The notes under the pieces: model-generated
The model's database searches: none
Told to the model about the DNA's origin: nothing
What the model saw: the letters and a program-made list of their open reading frames with translations, nothing else
DNA from: Burkholderiales bacterium UBA1834
GTDB lineage: Bacteria; Pseudomonadota; Gammaproteobacteria; Burkholderiales; Burkholderiaceae_C
DNA length: 64,000 bases
NCBI GenBank assembly: GCA_002339015.1
Contig: DDJC01000087.1
Location: forward strand, 20,875-84,874
Direction: 5' to 3'
Made by a program: the position numbers and the translations under genes
Shown here: piece by piece, positions 35,224 to 43,780 of the stretch
Numbering within the stretch: the first letter of the stretch is position 1
Layout of the letters: each line of letters begins with the position of its first letter

Positions 35224-35360
35224 GTGCTTCAACCGTGAGACCTTCCGTGACACTTGGCTGAGGCTGAGGCTCGGGGACGCTTGGCGGCAGGCAGGCTCGG
35301 GTAGACCAAGTATTCACGACCATTCACGCCCCGCGGCGGCCTGCAGCACCTGAAGGTGCC

Positions 35361-35624
35361 TCAGTTGCAGTTCTCCATTTCGATGATGGCAAAGCCCGTG
35401 GTCGCGATCTCCTGCGCCACCTCGGGATTGGCCGACTCCATGTGGCAGTAGTTGCACTTCTCCGCCTTGAGGTCGGAAGGTGCGAGCCCCTTGGCAGCCA
35501 GGTAAGTGCGCCCATAGGCCAGCACGGCCTCGCGATCGCTGGTATCGGAGGGCACGAGGATGTCGAAATGCATCCGACGCCCATCGGGACGCTGGACATA
35601 GGTGTCGTAGACCGAGATGCGCAT
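35361..35624 (-). CDS. DUF2024 family protein
   Basis: The 87-residue protein has the DUF2024 N-terminus MRISVYDTYVQRPDGRRMHFDI and the C-terminal part KCNYCHMESANPEVAQEI, which carries a C-x2-C-H cluster. The function is unknown; the cysteine/histidine cluster could bind a metal. A GGAGAGG ribosome binding site precedes the ATG. It is the second gene after the periplasmic protein (25 bp gap), probably in one operon. Confidence 0.85.
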   Translation of the reverse strand: MRISVYDTYVQRPDGRRMHFDILVPSDTSDREAVLAYGRTYLAAKGLAPSDLKAEKCNYCHMESANPEVAQEIATTGFAIIEMENCN

Positions 35625-35649
35625 GATTCCTCTCCGGTGGTTGGGGCGC

Positions 35650-36411
35650 TCACTGATTGACCTTGCCGGGCAGTGACAGATTGCCCGACGCGACCTTGAA
35701 GACATCGACCACGCACAGCAGCGGGTTGTGTACGCTGGCATTGACCCGCAGTGCGGCCGTCACGCCATCGAAGCCCGCCGTGTTGACGAGGCCGATGTCA
35801 TCAAAAGGCACGCGGACCTCCAGCGTGCTGCTCTTGAACGTCGGGGACCAGCCCGGGCTGTCGATCAGGATGGGCAAGCCCGGCCAGGTCTTGGGCAGGC
35901 GGGGCTTGGTGTCCTTGGGGATGTCTACCACCTTCAAGGCGCCCTTGCCGCAGGCCTCGTCCGGCTGCAGTACCACCCAGTGCGAATGCCACAGGTCGCC
36001 ATCGTTGTCGGTGCGGCCATCGCCGTTTTCGTCGAACAGCGGCGTGTCATCAAAATCGGGATGGGAGGTCACGGCAAAGGCCAGGATCCCGCTCCGGGGC
36101 TCGAAACCCACGGCAGAAGGATCGATCGAGGTCGGCCACACGTAGGAGAAGACCTGGCTGCCCGCCAGCTTGCCCGTCCTGACCGGCCTGCTCGCACCGG
36201 CCTTGCCAGAGACATGCATGTGGAAGACCGCCACCCTGCCCTCCGTGCTGATCTTGGTGTGGACGATGTCGTAAGGCGCTTTGACGGCCTTGGCGGGCGG
36301 GCTCTGGATACCGCCAGCGTGTGCGCCGTCGTGCGCCATGGCCAACTGACTAAGGGCCGCACAGGCGAGTGCGGCGGCTGTGCGCGAAAGGAAGAAGAGA
36401 GCTTGTGTCAT
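35650..36411 (-). CDS. Periplasmic protein of unknown function with EF-hand-like loop
   Basis: I do not recognise a named family. The 253-residue product has a signal peptide (MTQALFFLSRTAAALACAAL...AMA, cleaved before HDGAHAGG). It has beta-rich body segments and a DENGDGRTDNDGD stretch that resembles a calcium-binding EF-hand loop. Three cysteines are visible: Cys17 in the signal peptide, one in DEACGKG and one near the C-terminus (LLCVVDVF). It is transcribed divergently from the AraC gene with a 106-bp gap and upstream of the DUF2024 gene. Confidence 0.75.
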   Translation of the reverse strand: MTQALFFLSRTAAALACAALSQLAMAHDGAHAGGIQSPPAKAVKAPYDIVHTKISTEGRVAVFHMHVSGKAGASRPVRTGKLAGSQVFSYVWPTSIDPSAVGFEPRSGILAFAVTSHPDFDDTPLFDENGDGRTDNDGDLWHSHWVVLQPDEACGKGALKVVDIPKDTKPRLPKTWPGLPILIDSPGWSPTFKSSTLEVRVPFDDIGLVNTAGFDGVTAALRVNASVHNPLLCVVDVFKVASGNLSLPGKVNQ

Positions 36412-36517
36412 GGAAATCCTCGTGATGCAGGGTGATGCGGAAGGCACAAAGACAGTGTGCGCAAGGCATCCGTATGATTGGGATCCATGCATCCATGAAA
36501 CATACCAATTCGTCCAA

Positions 36518-37402
36518 ATGAGCCTTGATGCCCTCCCGCCCCTGGACCGACTGTCTGCACTGCTCGAGCGCTTTCGCGTTTCGGCCCGCTTGTTCCATAG
36601 CGGCGCGCTGTGCGGTGTCAGTACCTTTGACGCGCAGCCCGGCCGGGGTTTCCTGCACGTGTTGCGGCAGGGAGAGCTGGTGGTCACGCACCGCAAGGGC
36701 ACGGGCGCAGCGCGCCGGATCGAAGCGCGAGAACCGACGCTGTTCTTCTATCCGCAGCCCTTGACGCACCAGTTCCACAACGCGCCTGAGGAGGGCGCCG
36801 ATTTCACGTGCGCATCCGTGCATTTCGAGGGCGGCGCCAGTCACCCTCTGGTGCGGGCCCTGCCGCCCTTGATCGTGCTGCCGCTGGCCAAGGCACCGGG
36901 GCTGGAAGGCGCGCTGAACCTTCTGTTCCTGGAGGCCGACGGCGTGCGCTGCGGCCACCATCTGATCGCCGACCGGCTGTTCGAGGTGGTGCTGCTGCAA
37001 CTGCTGCGCTGGCTGCTGGACCACGGCGAGGAAGGCGGGATCTCGGTCGGGCTCGCCTCCGGCCTGGCAGACCCTCAACTGGCCCGCGCCCTGACGGCCA
37101 TGCACGCACATCCGGGCCACCCCTGGTCGATCGACTCACTGGCTGACAAGGCGGGGATGTCGCGCAGTGCCTTTGCCAGCCGCTTCAAGGGCATCGTGGG
37201 CCTGACACCCGCCGACTACCTGGCGGATTGGCGCATGACGATCGCCAAGAAGAGCCTGCGGCAGGGGCAGTCCGTCAAGGCCATCGCACCTGAACTGGGC
37301 TACGCCAATGCATCGGCCCTGTCGCGGGTCTTCGCCCAGCGGGAAGGCATGTCTCCCCGGCAATGGCTGCAATCGGCCGCCCCCGCGGGGGATGGCGCCT
37401 GA
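36518..37402 (+). CDS. AraC-family transcriptional regulator with cupin N-terminus
   Basis: The 294 residues combine an N-terminal cupin-type effector domain (GFLHVLRQGELVVTHRKG, PTLFFYPQPLTHQFHN) with a C-terminal AraC DNA-binding domain of two helix-turn-helices (SIDSLADKAGMSRSAFASRFKGIVGLTPADYLADWRM and KAIAPELGYANASALSRVFAQREGMSPRQW). The Cupin_6 type often responds to small aldehydes or similar inducers. It is divergent from the periplasmic protein/DUF2024 pair and likely regulates it. Confidence 0.88.
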   Translation: MSLDALPPLDRLSALLERFRVSARLFHSGALCGVSTFDAQPGRGFLHVLRQGELVVTHRKGTGAARRIEAREPTLFFYPQPLTHQFHNAPEEGADFTCASVHFEGGASHPLVRALPPLIVLPLAKAPGLEGALNLLFLEADGVRCGHHLIADRLFEVVLLQLLRWLLDHGEEGGISVGLASGLADPQLARALTAMHAHPGHPWSIDSLADKAGMSRSAFASRFKGIVGLTPADYLADWRMTIAKKSLRQGQSVKAIAPELGYANASALSRVFAQREGMSPRQWLQSAAPAGDGA

Positions 37403-37448
37403 GCATCAGGCCGTGCCGATGCCACCCATGGCGTGATGCGGTGCGGGC

Positions 37449-40400
37449 TCAGAGCGACATCTGCGCCCAGGCCTTCTCGATGCGCTTGACGCTGACGGGC
37501 TGAGGTGTCCGCAACTCTTGCGCGAAGAAGCTCACGCGCAACTCTTCCAGCAGCCAGCGGAACTCCCCCAGGCGCGCATCGTGCGTGCCCTTGAGCTCGG
37601 CCAGGCGGCGGGTGTAGCGCTGATCCAGCGGGCGCAGCTCGGCCAGGCGCTGGGCATCACGGGCGGGGTCGCCCTTGAGCTTGTCCAGCCGCAGGGTGAT
37701 GGCCTTGAGGTAGCGCGGAAAGTGCTGCAACTGGGCCCAGTCCGTGCGGGCCACGAAGCGCTTGGGCACCAGGCGTTGCAGTTGGGCCTGGATATCTTCC
37801 AGCACGTCCTTTGGCGGGCGGGCATCCTTGAGTTTGCGCAGCGCCGCGGCGTACTCGGTCAGCACGGTGCCGGCCAGGCGGGCCACCTCCTGCGCGATCA
37901 GGTTCAGGCGACCCCGGCCCTCTTCGATGCGGGCCTTGAAGGAGGCTGCATCGGTGGGCAGCGGGTCGAGCAGAAAGGCGCGGTCCAGCGCCACCTCCAC
38001 GATCTGCTCACGCAACTCATCGGCTGTGCCCAGGCTCATGTAGGCCATCGCCATCTTCTGCAGATCGGGGATGTTCTTGTCCAGGTACTTCAATGGCTCC
38101 TTGAGCTGCAACGCGATCAAGCGGCGCAGCCCGGCGCGGTGCCTGGCAGCGGCCCCATCGGGCTCGTCGAACACCTCGATCTCGGCATGCGTACCCTTGT
38201 CCACCAAGGCGGGGAAGCCCACCAGGGTGTGGCCGCTGCGCTGGATCTCCATCAGCTCTGGCAATTCGCCAAAGGTCCAGTCGGTGAGCGGCTGGACGGC
38301 AGTGACGCGGCTGGAGGCGGGCTCTTCACGCCGGGTGTTGGGCTGAGCGCCCCCGGCGATCGTGCCCGATGGGTTTGCCTGGCCTGAGCCCGCTGCTTTG
38401 CCTGGCCCCTGCGACCGGCCTGCAGGGGCCCTGCCCAGGGCATGGGCTGCCTTGTTGCCGTCCCCGCCTGGCGTCACGACCTCGTCGCCCTGCCCGCCTT
38501 GCGCCACAGACTGCACCTTCAACGCGGCCAGCGCCTGGAAGGCCCCTCGCGCCAACTGGCCCAGCTCCGCCTTGAGCGCCGGCAGGTTGCGCCCCATGCC
38601 CAGCTGACGGCCATGTTCATCCACCACCCGGTAGTTCATGAAGAGGTGCGGCGGCAGCATGTCCAGCTTGAAATCGGCGCGCTTGATGTCCAGCTGCGTG
38701 CGGTCGCGCACGGCCTTGAGCAGCACGTCCAGCAGCCCCCCCTCGCCGAAAGGTACGCTCTCGATGAAGCTGTCCACGTACTCGGGCAGCGGCACCAGGC
38801 GCGCACGCGGCTTCTGGTGCAGGCTCTTGACCAGCGCCAGCACCTTGTCCTTGAGCATGCCGGGCACCAGCCACTCGCCGCGCTCGTCGCTCACCTGGTT
38901 GAGCGCGAAGATGGGCACCGTCACGGTGACACCGTCGCGCGCATCGCCCGGCTCATGCAGGTAGGCAGCGGCGCAGTCCACCCCGCCCACGCGGATCATC
39001 TTCGGGAAGGCGGCGCTGGTGATGCCGGCGGCCTCGTGGCGCATCAGCTCCTCGCGGCTCAGGTGCAGCAGCTTGGGGTTCTGGCGGCTGGCCTCGCGGT
39101 ACCAGCGCTCGAAGCTGTGGCCGCTGACCACCTCTGGGGGGATCTGCGCGTCGTAGAAGCCGACGATCAGCTCGTCATCGACCAGCACATCCTGCCGGCG
39201 TGATTTGTGTTCCAGCTGCTCCACCTGCGCGATCATCTTGCGGTTGTGCGCGAGGAAGGGCAGGCGCGTCTCCCACTCGCCGGCCACCAGGCCTTCACGG
39301 ATGAAGATGTCACGGGCCTGCACCGGATCGACCAGGCCGAAGTTCACGCGGCGGTTGGCATAGACCACCAAGCCGTACAAGGTGGCCCGCTCCAGCGCGA
39401 CGACCTCGGCAGCCTTCTTCTCCCAGTGCGGATCGAGCAGCTGCTTCTTGAGCAGGTGGCCGCCCATGCGCTCCACCCAGGCCTGCTCGATGGTGGCGAT
39501 GCCGCGGCCGTACAGGCGCGTGGTCTCGACCAGCTCGGCCGCCAGGATCCAGCGCCCGGGCTTCTTGCTCAGGTTGGCGCCCGGGTGCTTGTAAAACTTG
39601 ATGCCGCGCGCGCCCAGGTACCAATCTTCATCATCACTCTTGCAGCCGATGTTGCCCAGCAGGCCCGACAGCAGCGACAGGTGAAGTTGCTCATAGGTGG
39701 CCGGGCTGCCGTTCAGACGCCACTGGTGCTCGGTGACCACGGTGTGCAGCTGCGAGTACACGTCTTTCCACTCGCGCACGCGGCGCGGGTTGATGAAGTT
39801 CTCGCGCAGCAGGGCTTCGTACTTGCGGTGGCTGAGCTTGTGCTGCTCGGGCTGGCCAGGGGCGTGGTGGCCGTGGCCGCCACGTGATTCATCCAGCCAT
39901 TTCCACAGCTTGAGCGTGCCCATGAACTCCGACTTCTCGTCGTCGAACTTCTTGTGCTTTTCATCGGCCGCCTGCTGGTGCTCGATGGGGCGATCGCGCA
40001 CGTCCTGCACGCTCAAGCTCGCCGCGATCACCAGCACCTCGGCCAGGGCCTGCCGGTCACGCGCCTCCAGGATCATTCGGCCCACGCGAGGGTCCAGCGG
40101 CAGGCGTGCCAGGGTCTGGCCAAGAGGCGTGATCTCGTTGGCATCGTCCACCGCGCCCAGCTCGTTGAGCAGTTGGTAACCGTCGGCAATGGCCTTGCGC
40201 AATGGCGGCTCGATGAAGGGGAAGTCGTCGACCAGGCCCAGGTGCAGCGACTTCATCCGCAGGATCACGCCAGCCAGCGAACTGCGCAGGATCTCGGGAT
40301 CCGTGAAGCGCGGGCGGGCGTTGAACTCCTTCTCGTCGTACAGGCGGATGCAGATGCCATTGGCCACGCGGCCGCAGCGGCCGGCGCGCTGGTTGGCCGC

Positions 40401-41447
40401 CGCCTGGCTGATGGGCTCGATCTGCAGTTGCTCGACCTTGTTGCGAAAGCTGTAGCGCTTGACGCGGGCCAGCCCTGAGTCGATCACGTAGCGGATGCCG
40501 GGCACTGTCAGCGAGGTCTCGGCCACGTTGGTGGCCAGCACGATGCGGCGCGGCCCGCCGGTGCGGAAGACTTCGTCCTGCTCCTGCTGGCTCAGGCGCG
40601 CGAACAGCGGCAGCACATTGACCTGCTGGCGCTGGTGGGCCATGTGCTTGCGCAGGTGGTCGGCCGCCTCGCGGATCTCGCGCTCGCCGGGCAGGAAGAC
40701 GAGGATGTCGCCCGAGCCTTCGCGCCAGAGTTCGTCGGCGGCATCGACGATGGCCTCGTTGAGGCCGTACTCGCGGCTCTCTTCGAAAGGACGCCAGCGC
40801 TGCTCCACCGGGAACAGGCGGCCCGACACCATGATCACCGGCGCAGGCCCCTTGGCACCGGCGAAGTGCTGCGCGAAGCGGTCCGCATCGATGGTGGCCG
40901 AGGTGACGATGATCTTCAGATCCGGCCGGCGCGGCAGCAGTTGGCGCAGGTAGCCCAGCAGGAAATCGATGTTCAGGCTGCGCTCGTGGGCCTCGTCGAT
41001 GATGAGGGTGTCGTAGGCGCGAAGATCGGGATCGGATTGCGTCTCGGCCAGCAGGAGGCCGTCTGTCATCAGCTTGACGCTGGCGCCAGGCTGCAGCCGG
41101 TCCTGGAAACGCACCTTGTAGCCCACCACCTCGCCCAGCGGCGTGTTCAGCTCCTCAGCGATGCGCTTGGCCACGCTGGAGGCCGCGATCCGGCGCGGCT
41201 GGGTGTGGCCGATGATGGGCGGGCGGCGCCGGCCCCGTTGGAGCGACTCGTGCGGCTCGCGCGGCTGCCCCCACCCCGCCCGGCCCATGGCCAGCGCGAT
41301 CTTGGGCAACTGCGTGGTCTTGCCCGAGCCTGTCTCGCCGCAGACGATCACCACCTGGTGCTCGCGCAGGGCGGCCTCGATCTCGGTGCGTTTGCCCGAG
41401 ACCGGCAGGGATTCAGGGAAGGTGATGGTGGGCAGTTGGGCAGACAC
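37449..41447 (-). CDS. hrpA: ATP-dependent RNA helicase HrpA
   Basis: DEAH-box helicase of ~1332 residues. Visible motifs are Walker A GETGSGKTTQLPK, the DEAH box IIDEAHERSLNIDFLLGYL, SAT (TSATIDADRF), and motif VI QRAGRCGRVANG. The OB-fold and the long DUF3418 C-terminus follow. HrpA rescues stalled or collided ribosomes by acting on the mRNA. A Gly/Ala/Gln-rich insertion at about residues 982-1052 divides the C-terminal domain. I placed the start at the GTG 41447 because it gives the family N-terminus SAQLPTITFPESLPVSG; the alternative TTG at 41483 is less likely. Confidence 0.95.
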   Translation of the reverse strand: MSAQLPTITFPESLPVSGKRTEIEAALREHQVVIVCGETGSGKTTQLPKIALAMGRAGWGQPREPHESLQRGRRRPPIIGHTQPRRIAASSVAKRIAEELNTPLGEVVGYKVRFQDRLQPGASVKLMTDGLLLAETQSDPDLRAYDTLIIDEAHERSLNIDFLLGYLRQLLPRRPDLKIIVTSATIDADRFAQHFAGAKGPAPVIMVSGRLFPVEQRWRPFEESREYGLNEAIVDAADELWREGSGDILVFLPGEREIREAADHLRKHMAHQRQQVNVLPLFARLSQQEQDEVFRTGGPRRIVLATNVAETSLTVPGIRYVIDSGLARVKRYSFRNKVEQLQIEPISQAAANQRAGRCGRVANGICIRLYDEKEFNARPRFTDPEILRSSLAGVILRMKSLHLGLVDDFPFIEPPLRKAIADGYQLLNELGAVDDANEITPLGQTLARLPLDPRVGRMILEARDRQALAEVLVIAASLSVQDVRDRPIEHQQAADEKHKKFDDEKSEFMGTLKLWKWLDESRGGHGHHAPGQPEQHKLSHRKYEALLRENFINPRRVREWKDVYSQLHTVVTEHQWRLNGSPATYEQLHLSLLSGLLGNIGCKSDDEDWYLGARGIKFYKHPGANLSKKPGRWILAAELVETTRLYGRGIATIEQAWVERMGGHLLKKQLLDPHWEKKAAEVVALERATLYGLVVYANRRVNFGLVDPVQARDIFIREGLVAGEWETRLPFLAHNRKMIAQVEQLEHKSRRQDVLVDDELIVGFYDAQIPPEVVSGHSFERWYREASRQNPKLLHLSREELMRHEAAGITSAAFPKMIRVGGVDCAAAYLHEPGDARDGVTVTVPIFALNQVSDERGEWLVPGMLKDKVLALVKSLHQKPRARLVPLPEYVDSFIESVPFGEGGLLDVLLKAVRDRTQLDIKRADFKLDMLPPHLFMNYRVVDEHGRQLGMGRNLPALKAELGQLARGAFQALAALKVQSVAQGGQGDEVVTPGGDGNKAAHALGRAPAGRSQGPGKAAGSGQANPSGTIAGGAQPNTRREEPASSRVTAVQPLTDWTFGELPELMEIQRSGHTLVGFPALVDKGTHAEIEVFDEPDGAAARHRAGLRRLIALQLKEPLKYLDKNIPDLQKMAMAYMSLGTADELREQIVEVALDRAFLLDPLPTDAASFKARIEEGRGRLNLIAQEVARLAGTVLTEYAAALRKLKDARPPKDVLEDIQAQLQRLVPKRFVARTDWAQLQHFPRYLKAITLRLDKLKGDPARDAQRLAELRPLDQRYTRRLAELKGTHDARLGEFRWLLEELRVSFFAQELRTPQPVSVKRIEKAWAQMSL

Positions 41448-41606
41448 GGACAAGAAGAAGACAGGCCGCCTCGACGGCGCCAACAGTGATGAAAGACCGC
41501 GATTATCCGATGTGACTGCTGCGCCCGCCGTGTCAGGTGAGATGCCTGATCCAGTTCGTCAGCCCTCTGCCGATAAGCATCAAGCTGTCCGCACAACCCA
41601 TCAACC

Positions 41607-42767
41607 ATGCCCCAGCGCTTCTCATCATGCAAAAATCTGCTGCTGGGGCAGGACGTTGCCATGCGCCGCCCTCTGGCGCTGATGCTCATGGCGCAGCTTA
41701 TTTACCTGAGCAACGCCGCGCTGCTGCAGTGGGGCGTGAGCCTCAAGCTCTTTCGGCCTGGGCTGGTGTGGATCACGCCTTTGCTGGTCGCAGGGCCTGG
41801 CCTGTTCTACGCATTGGCGCGCTCGGGCTGGTCAGCACGGCTCAAGGAACCCTCCATGGTCATGGCCCAGGGCCTGTACTGCGCATTGCTGACGGTGCTG
41901 GTCTATGCCTTCTCGCACCATGATGTGCGCGGCTTCATCCTGTGCATCCTGCCGCTGATCATCATGTTCGGTCAGTTCACCCTCAATGGCCGGCAGTTCG
42001 CCGTGTTCACCGGTTGCACCATGACCGCGCTCACCGCAGCCGTGCTGGTGATGCGTCGCTTTGACGAGGTGCCCAGAAGCCTCTCGGCCGACCTGCTCGA
42101 ACTGGTCTACGTGGCCCTGATCCTGGGCACCTCCACCAGCATTGCCCTGATCGGCGCGAACATCCGCCAGAACCTGATGGCCAGCCGGGTGGAGCTGGCC
42201 GAGGCCCTCTCGCGCGTGCACGCCTTGGCCACCACCGATGCATTGACCGGCCTGGCCAACCGCCGCCATATGCAGGATCTGCTGGCCGAAGAAGTCAAGC
42301 GCCATCGTCGCCTGGGCCACCCGCTGTGCGTGGCCCTGCTTGATCTGGACCACTTCAAGCGCATCAACGACCTGCACGGCCACCAGGGCGGCGACGAAGC
42401 CTTGCGCCACTTTGCCCGCACCGCCCGTGAGGCTCTGCGGGAGATCGACGTGCTGGCCCGCTGGGGCGGTGAAGAGTTCCTGTTGATGATGCCGGCAACC
42501 TCCTGCGAGCAGGCCATGAGCGGGCTGCTGCGCCTGAGGCAATGCCTGGCGGCACAAGCACACCCGCCCGGCATGCCGGATCTGCGCGTCACTTTCTCGG
42601 CGGGCGTGGCCCTGCACCACCTGAACAGCGCCATCGAGCACACCATCGACCTGGCCGACAAGGCCTTGTACCAGGCCAAGGCCGAAGGCCGGAACCGTGT
42701 GTGTCTGGCACCCCAGGCGCCAGGCGCGTCAGCCGAAGCGACGCCGCTCGCGCCCAAGCTTGCGTGA
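41607..42767 (+). CDS. Membrane-bound diguanylate cyclase (GGDEF)
   Basis: The N-terminal ~200 residues contain six hydrophobic segments (LMLMAQLIYLSNAALLQW to LELVYVALILGTSTSIALI). A GGDEF domain follows from about residue 215: TDALTGLANRRHM, LLDLDHFKRINDLHGHQGGDEALR, and the active-site motif RWGGEEFLLMMPA. GGEEF is a functional variant, so c-di-GMP synthesis is expected. No inhibitory RxxD site was noticed upstream. It stands between hrpA and a membrane protein gene, and overlaps the convergent gene by 39 bp. Confidence 0.92.
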   Translation: MPQRFSSCKNLLLGQDVAMRRPLALMLMAQLIYLSNAALLQWGVSLKLFRPGLVWITPLLVAGPGLFYALARSGWSARLKEPSMVMAQGLYCALLTVLVYAFSHHDVRGFILCILPLIIMFGQFTLNGRQFAVFTGCTMTALTAAVLVMRRFDEVPRSLSADLLELVYVALILGTSTSIALIGANIRQNLMASRVELAEALSRVHALATTDALTGLANRRHMQDLLAEEVKRHRRLGHPLCVALLDLDHFKRINDLHGHQGGDEALRHFARTAREALREIDVLARWGGEEFLLMMPATSCEQAMSGLLRLRQCLAAQAHPPGMPDLRVTFSAGVALHHLNSAIEHTIDLADKALYQAKAEGRNRVCLAPQAPGASAEATPLAPKLA

Positions 42768-43490
42768 CAGGTGAACAGCCACGAGCACGTAGAGCGCCCC
42801 CACCGCTTCCCACCCCTCTTCCAGGCTCTCCAGGCTGAGCATGCCGCTCCAGCCGTCCGGGAACACGGTCCGCATCCAGGTTGGATGATCGAGAACGCTC
42901 TCGGCAATCTGCGCGGCCACCAGCACCAACATTGCCAGGATGAACATGGCGGTGTCGGCTTCCACCCAGCCTCGCCGCTGAAAGAACTCGCGCGCCAGGA
43001 AGATCATGACGTGCACGGCGGCGGCCAGCACAGCCAGCACCATCAAGCCCGCCACGATGCGGTAGGTCAGGCTCTCCGGTCCATGCATGTAAAAGCCCAG
43101 CTGCATCAGCCGGCGGCCATGCGGCACCAGGTCGGCCGGCAGGCCGTTTTCGCGCATGCCCATGGCAAAGCAGAACACCGCAAAAGGCAGGGCCGTCAGG
43201 CGGGGACGACGCCCCGGCAGCAGCAGGTAGACCGCCGCCACCATCCAGACCACGACCGTCGCCACTTCGAGCGGACCGTCCTCTTCGATGAAGGCGATCA
43301 GGTGACCTGCATCCATGGCCCCCGGTGCGAGCACCAGCAGAACAGCGATGGTCAGCGCCACCGTCGAGGCCGTGAGTACGGCAGATACCATGGCCCGCGC
43401 ATGCTGAGGCACTCGGGAAGAAGAGTAAACGTGCGTGTTCACGACGGGGACGAGGGGTTCGGGGACAAGGACCAGAAGGCCAGCGGACAT
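42729..43490 (-). CDS. Membrane protein of unknown function
   Basis: No family was recognised. The 253 residues show about six hydrophobic spans: VSAVLTASTVALTIAVLLVL, LEVATVVVWMVAAVYLLL, LTALPFAVFCFAMGM, IVAGLMVLAVLAAAVHVMIFLA, TAMFILAMLVLVAAQIAE, and a last near ALYVLVAVHL. An acidic FIEEDGPLE lies before the second span. The start may be 43490 or a later ATG at 43391. Its 3' end overlaps the convergent diguanylate cyclase by 39 bp. A perfect palindrome lies 4 bp before the upstream ATG. Confidence 0.7.
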   Translation of the reverse strand: MSAGLLVLVPEPLVPVVNTHVYSSSRVPQHARAMVSAVLTASTVALTIAVLLVLAPGAMDAGHLIAFIEEDGPLEVATVVVWMVAAVYLLLPGRRPRLTALPFAVFCFAMGMRENGLPADLVPHGRRLMQLGFYMHGPESLTYRIVAGLMVLAVLAAAVHVMIFLAREFFQRRGWVEADTAMFILAMLVLVAAQIAESVLDHPTWMRTVFPDGWSGMLSLESLEEGWEAVGALYVLVAVHLSRKLGRERRRFG

Positions 43491-43494
43491 GAAT

Positions 43495-43508
43495 ATTGCC
43501 TAGGCAAT
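43495..43508. promoter_or_regulatory. Perfect 14-bp palindrome upstream of the membrane protein gene
   Basis: ATTGCCTAGGCAAT is a perfect palindrome located 4 bp upstream of the ATG at 43490. It sits in a 290-bp gap (43491-43780) before argA. It is operator-like in size. The binding protein cannot be named. Confidence 0.4.
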
Positions 43509-43780
43509 TTTGTCAGCTCGAACGTTATCACCCCTGGTCCTGGCTCAACGCCGAACTGTGCCGTAATCCCCACGCCGCTATCATCTATTAATGTCAGGTG
43601 AATGACAGGATCTGTGTCCATCATTGGCCTGCCGAAAGCCAGCCGACCGCGCCGGAGCGAACTCATGTGGCACAAGCCGCATGCCTCTCGAGCCGAAGTG
43701 ATGGCTGGTCATCACCAGTTCGCCATTACCCGTACCATTACGGCCAGACACGATCACGCTCAAGCCCTTCCCATCCATCC

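Noticed and set aside
35099..35360. tRNA-Pro as an attachment site for an integrated element
   Set aside because: No integrase, no repeated tRNA 3' end and a normal terminator directly follow the tRNA.
41448..41483. Start of hrpA at the TTG 41483
   Set aside because: The added residues do not fit the family N-terminus. The GTG at 41447 does.
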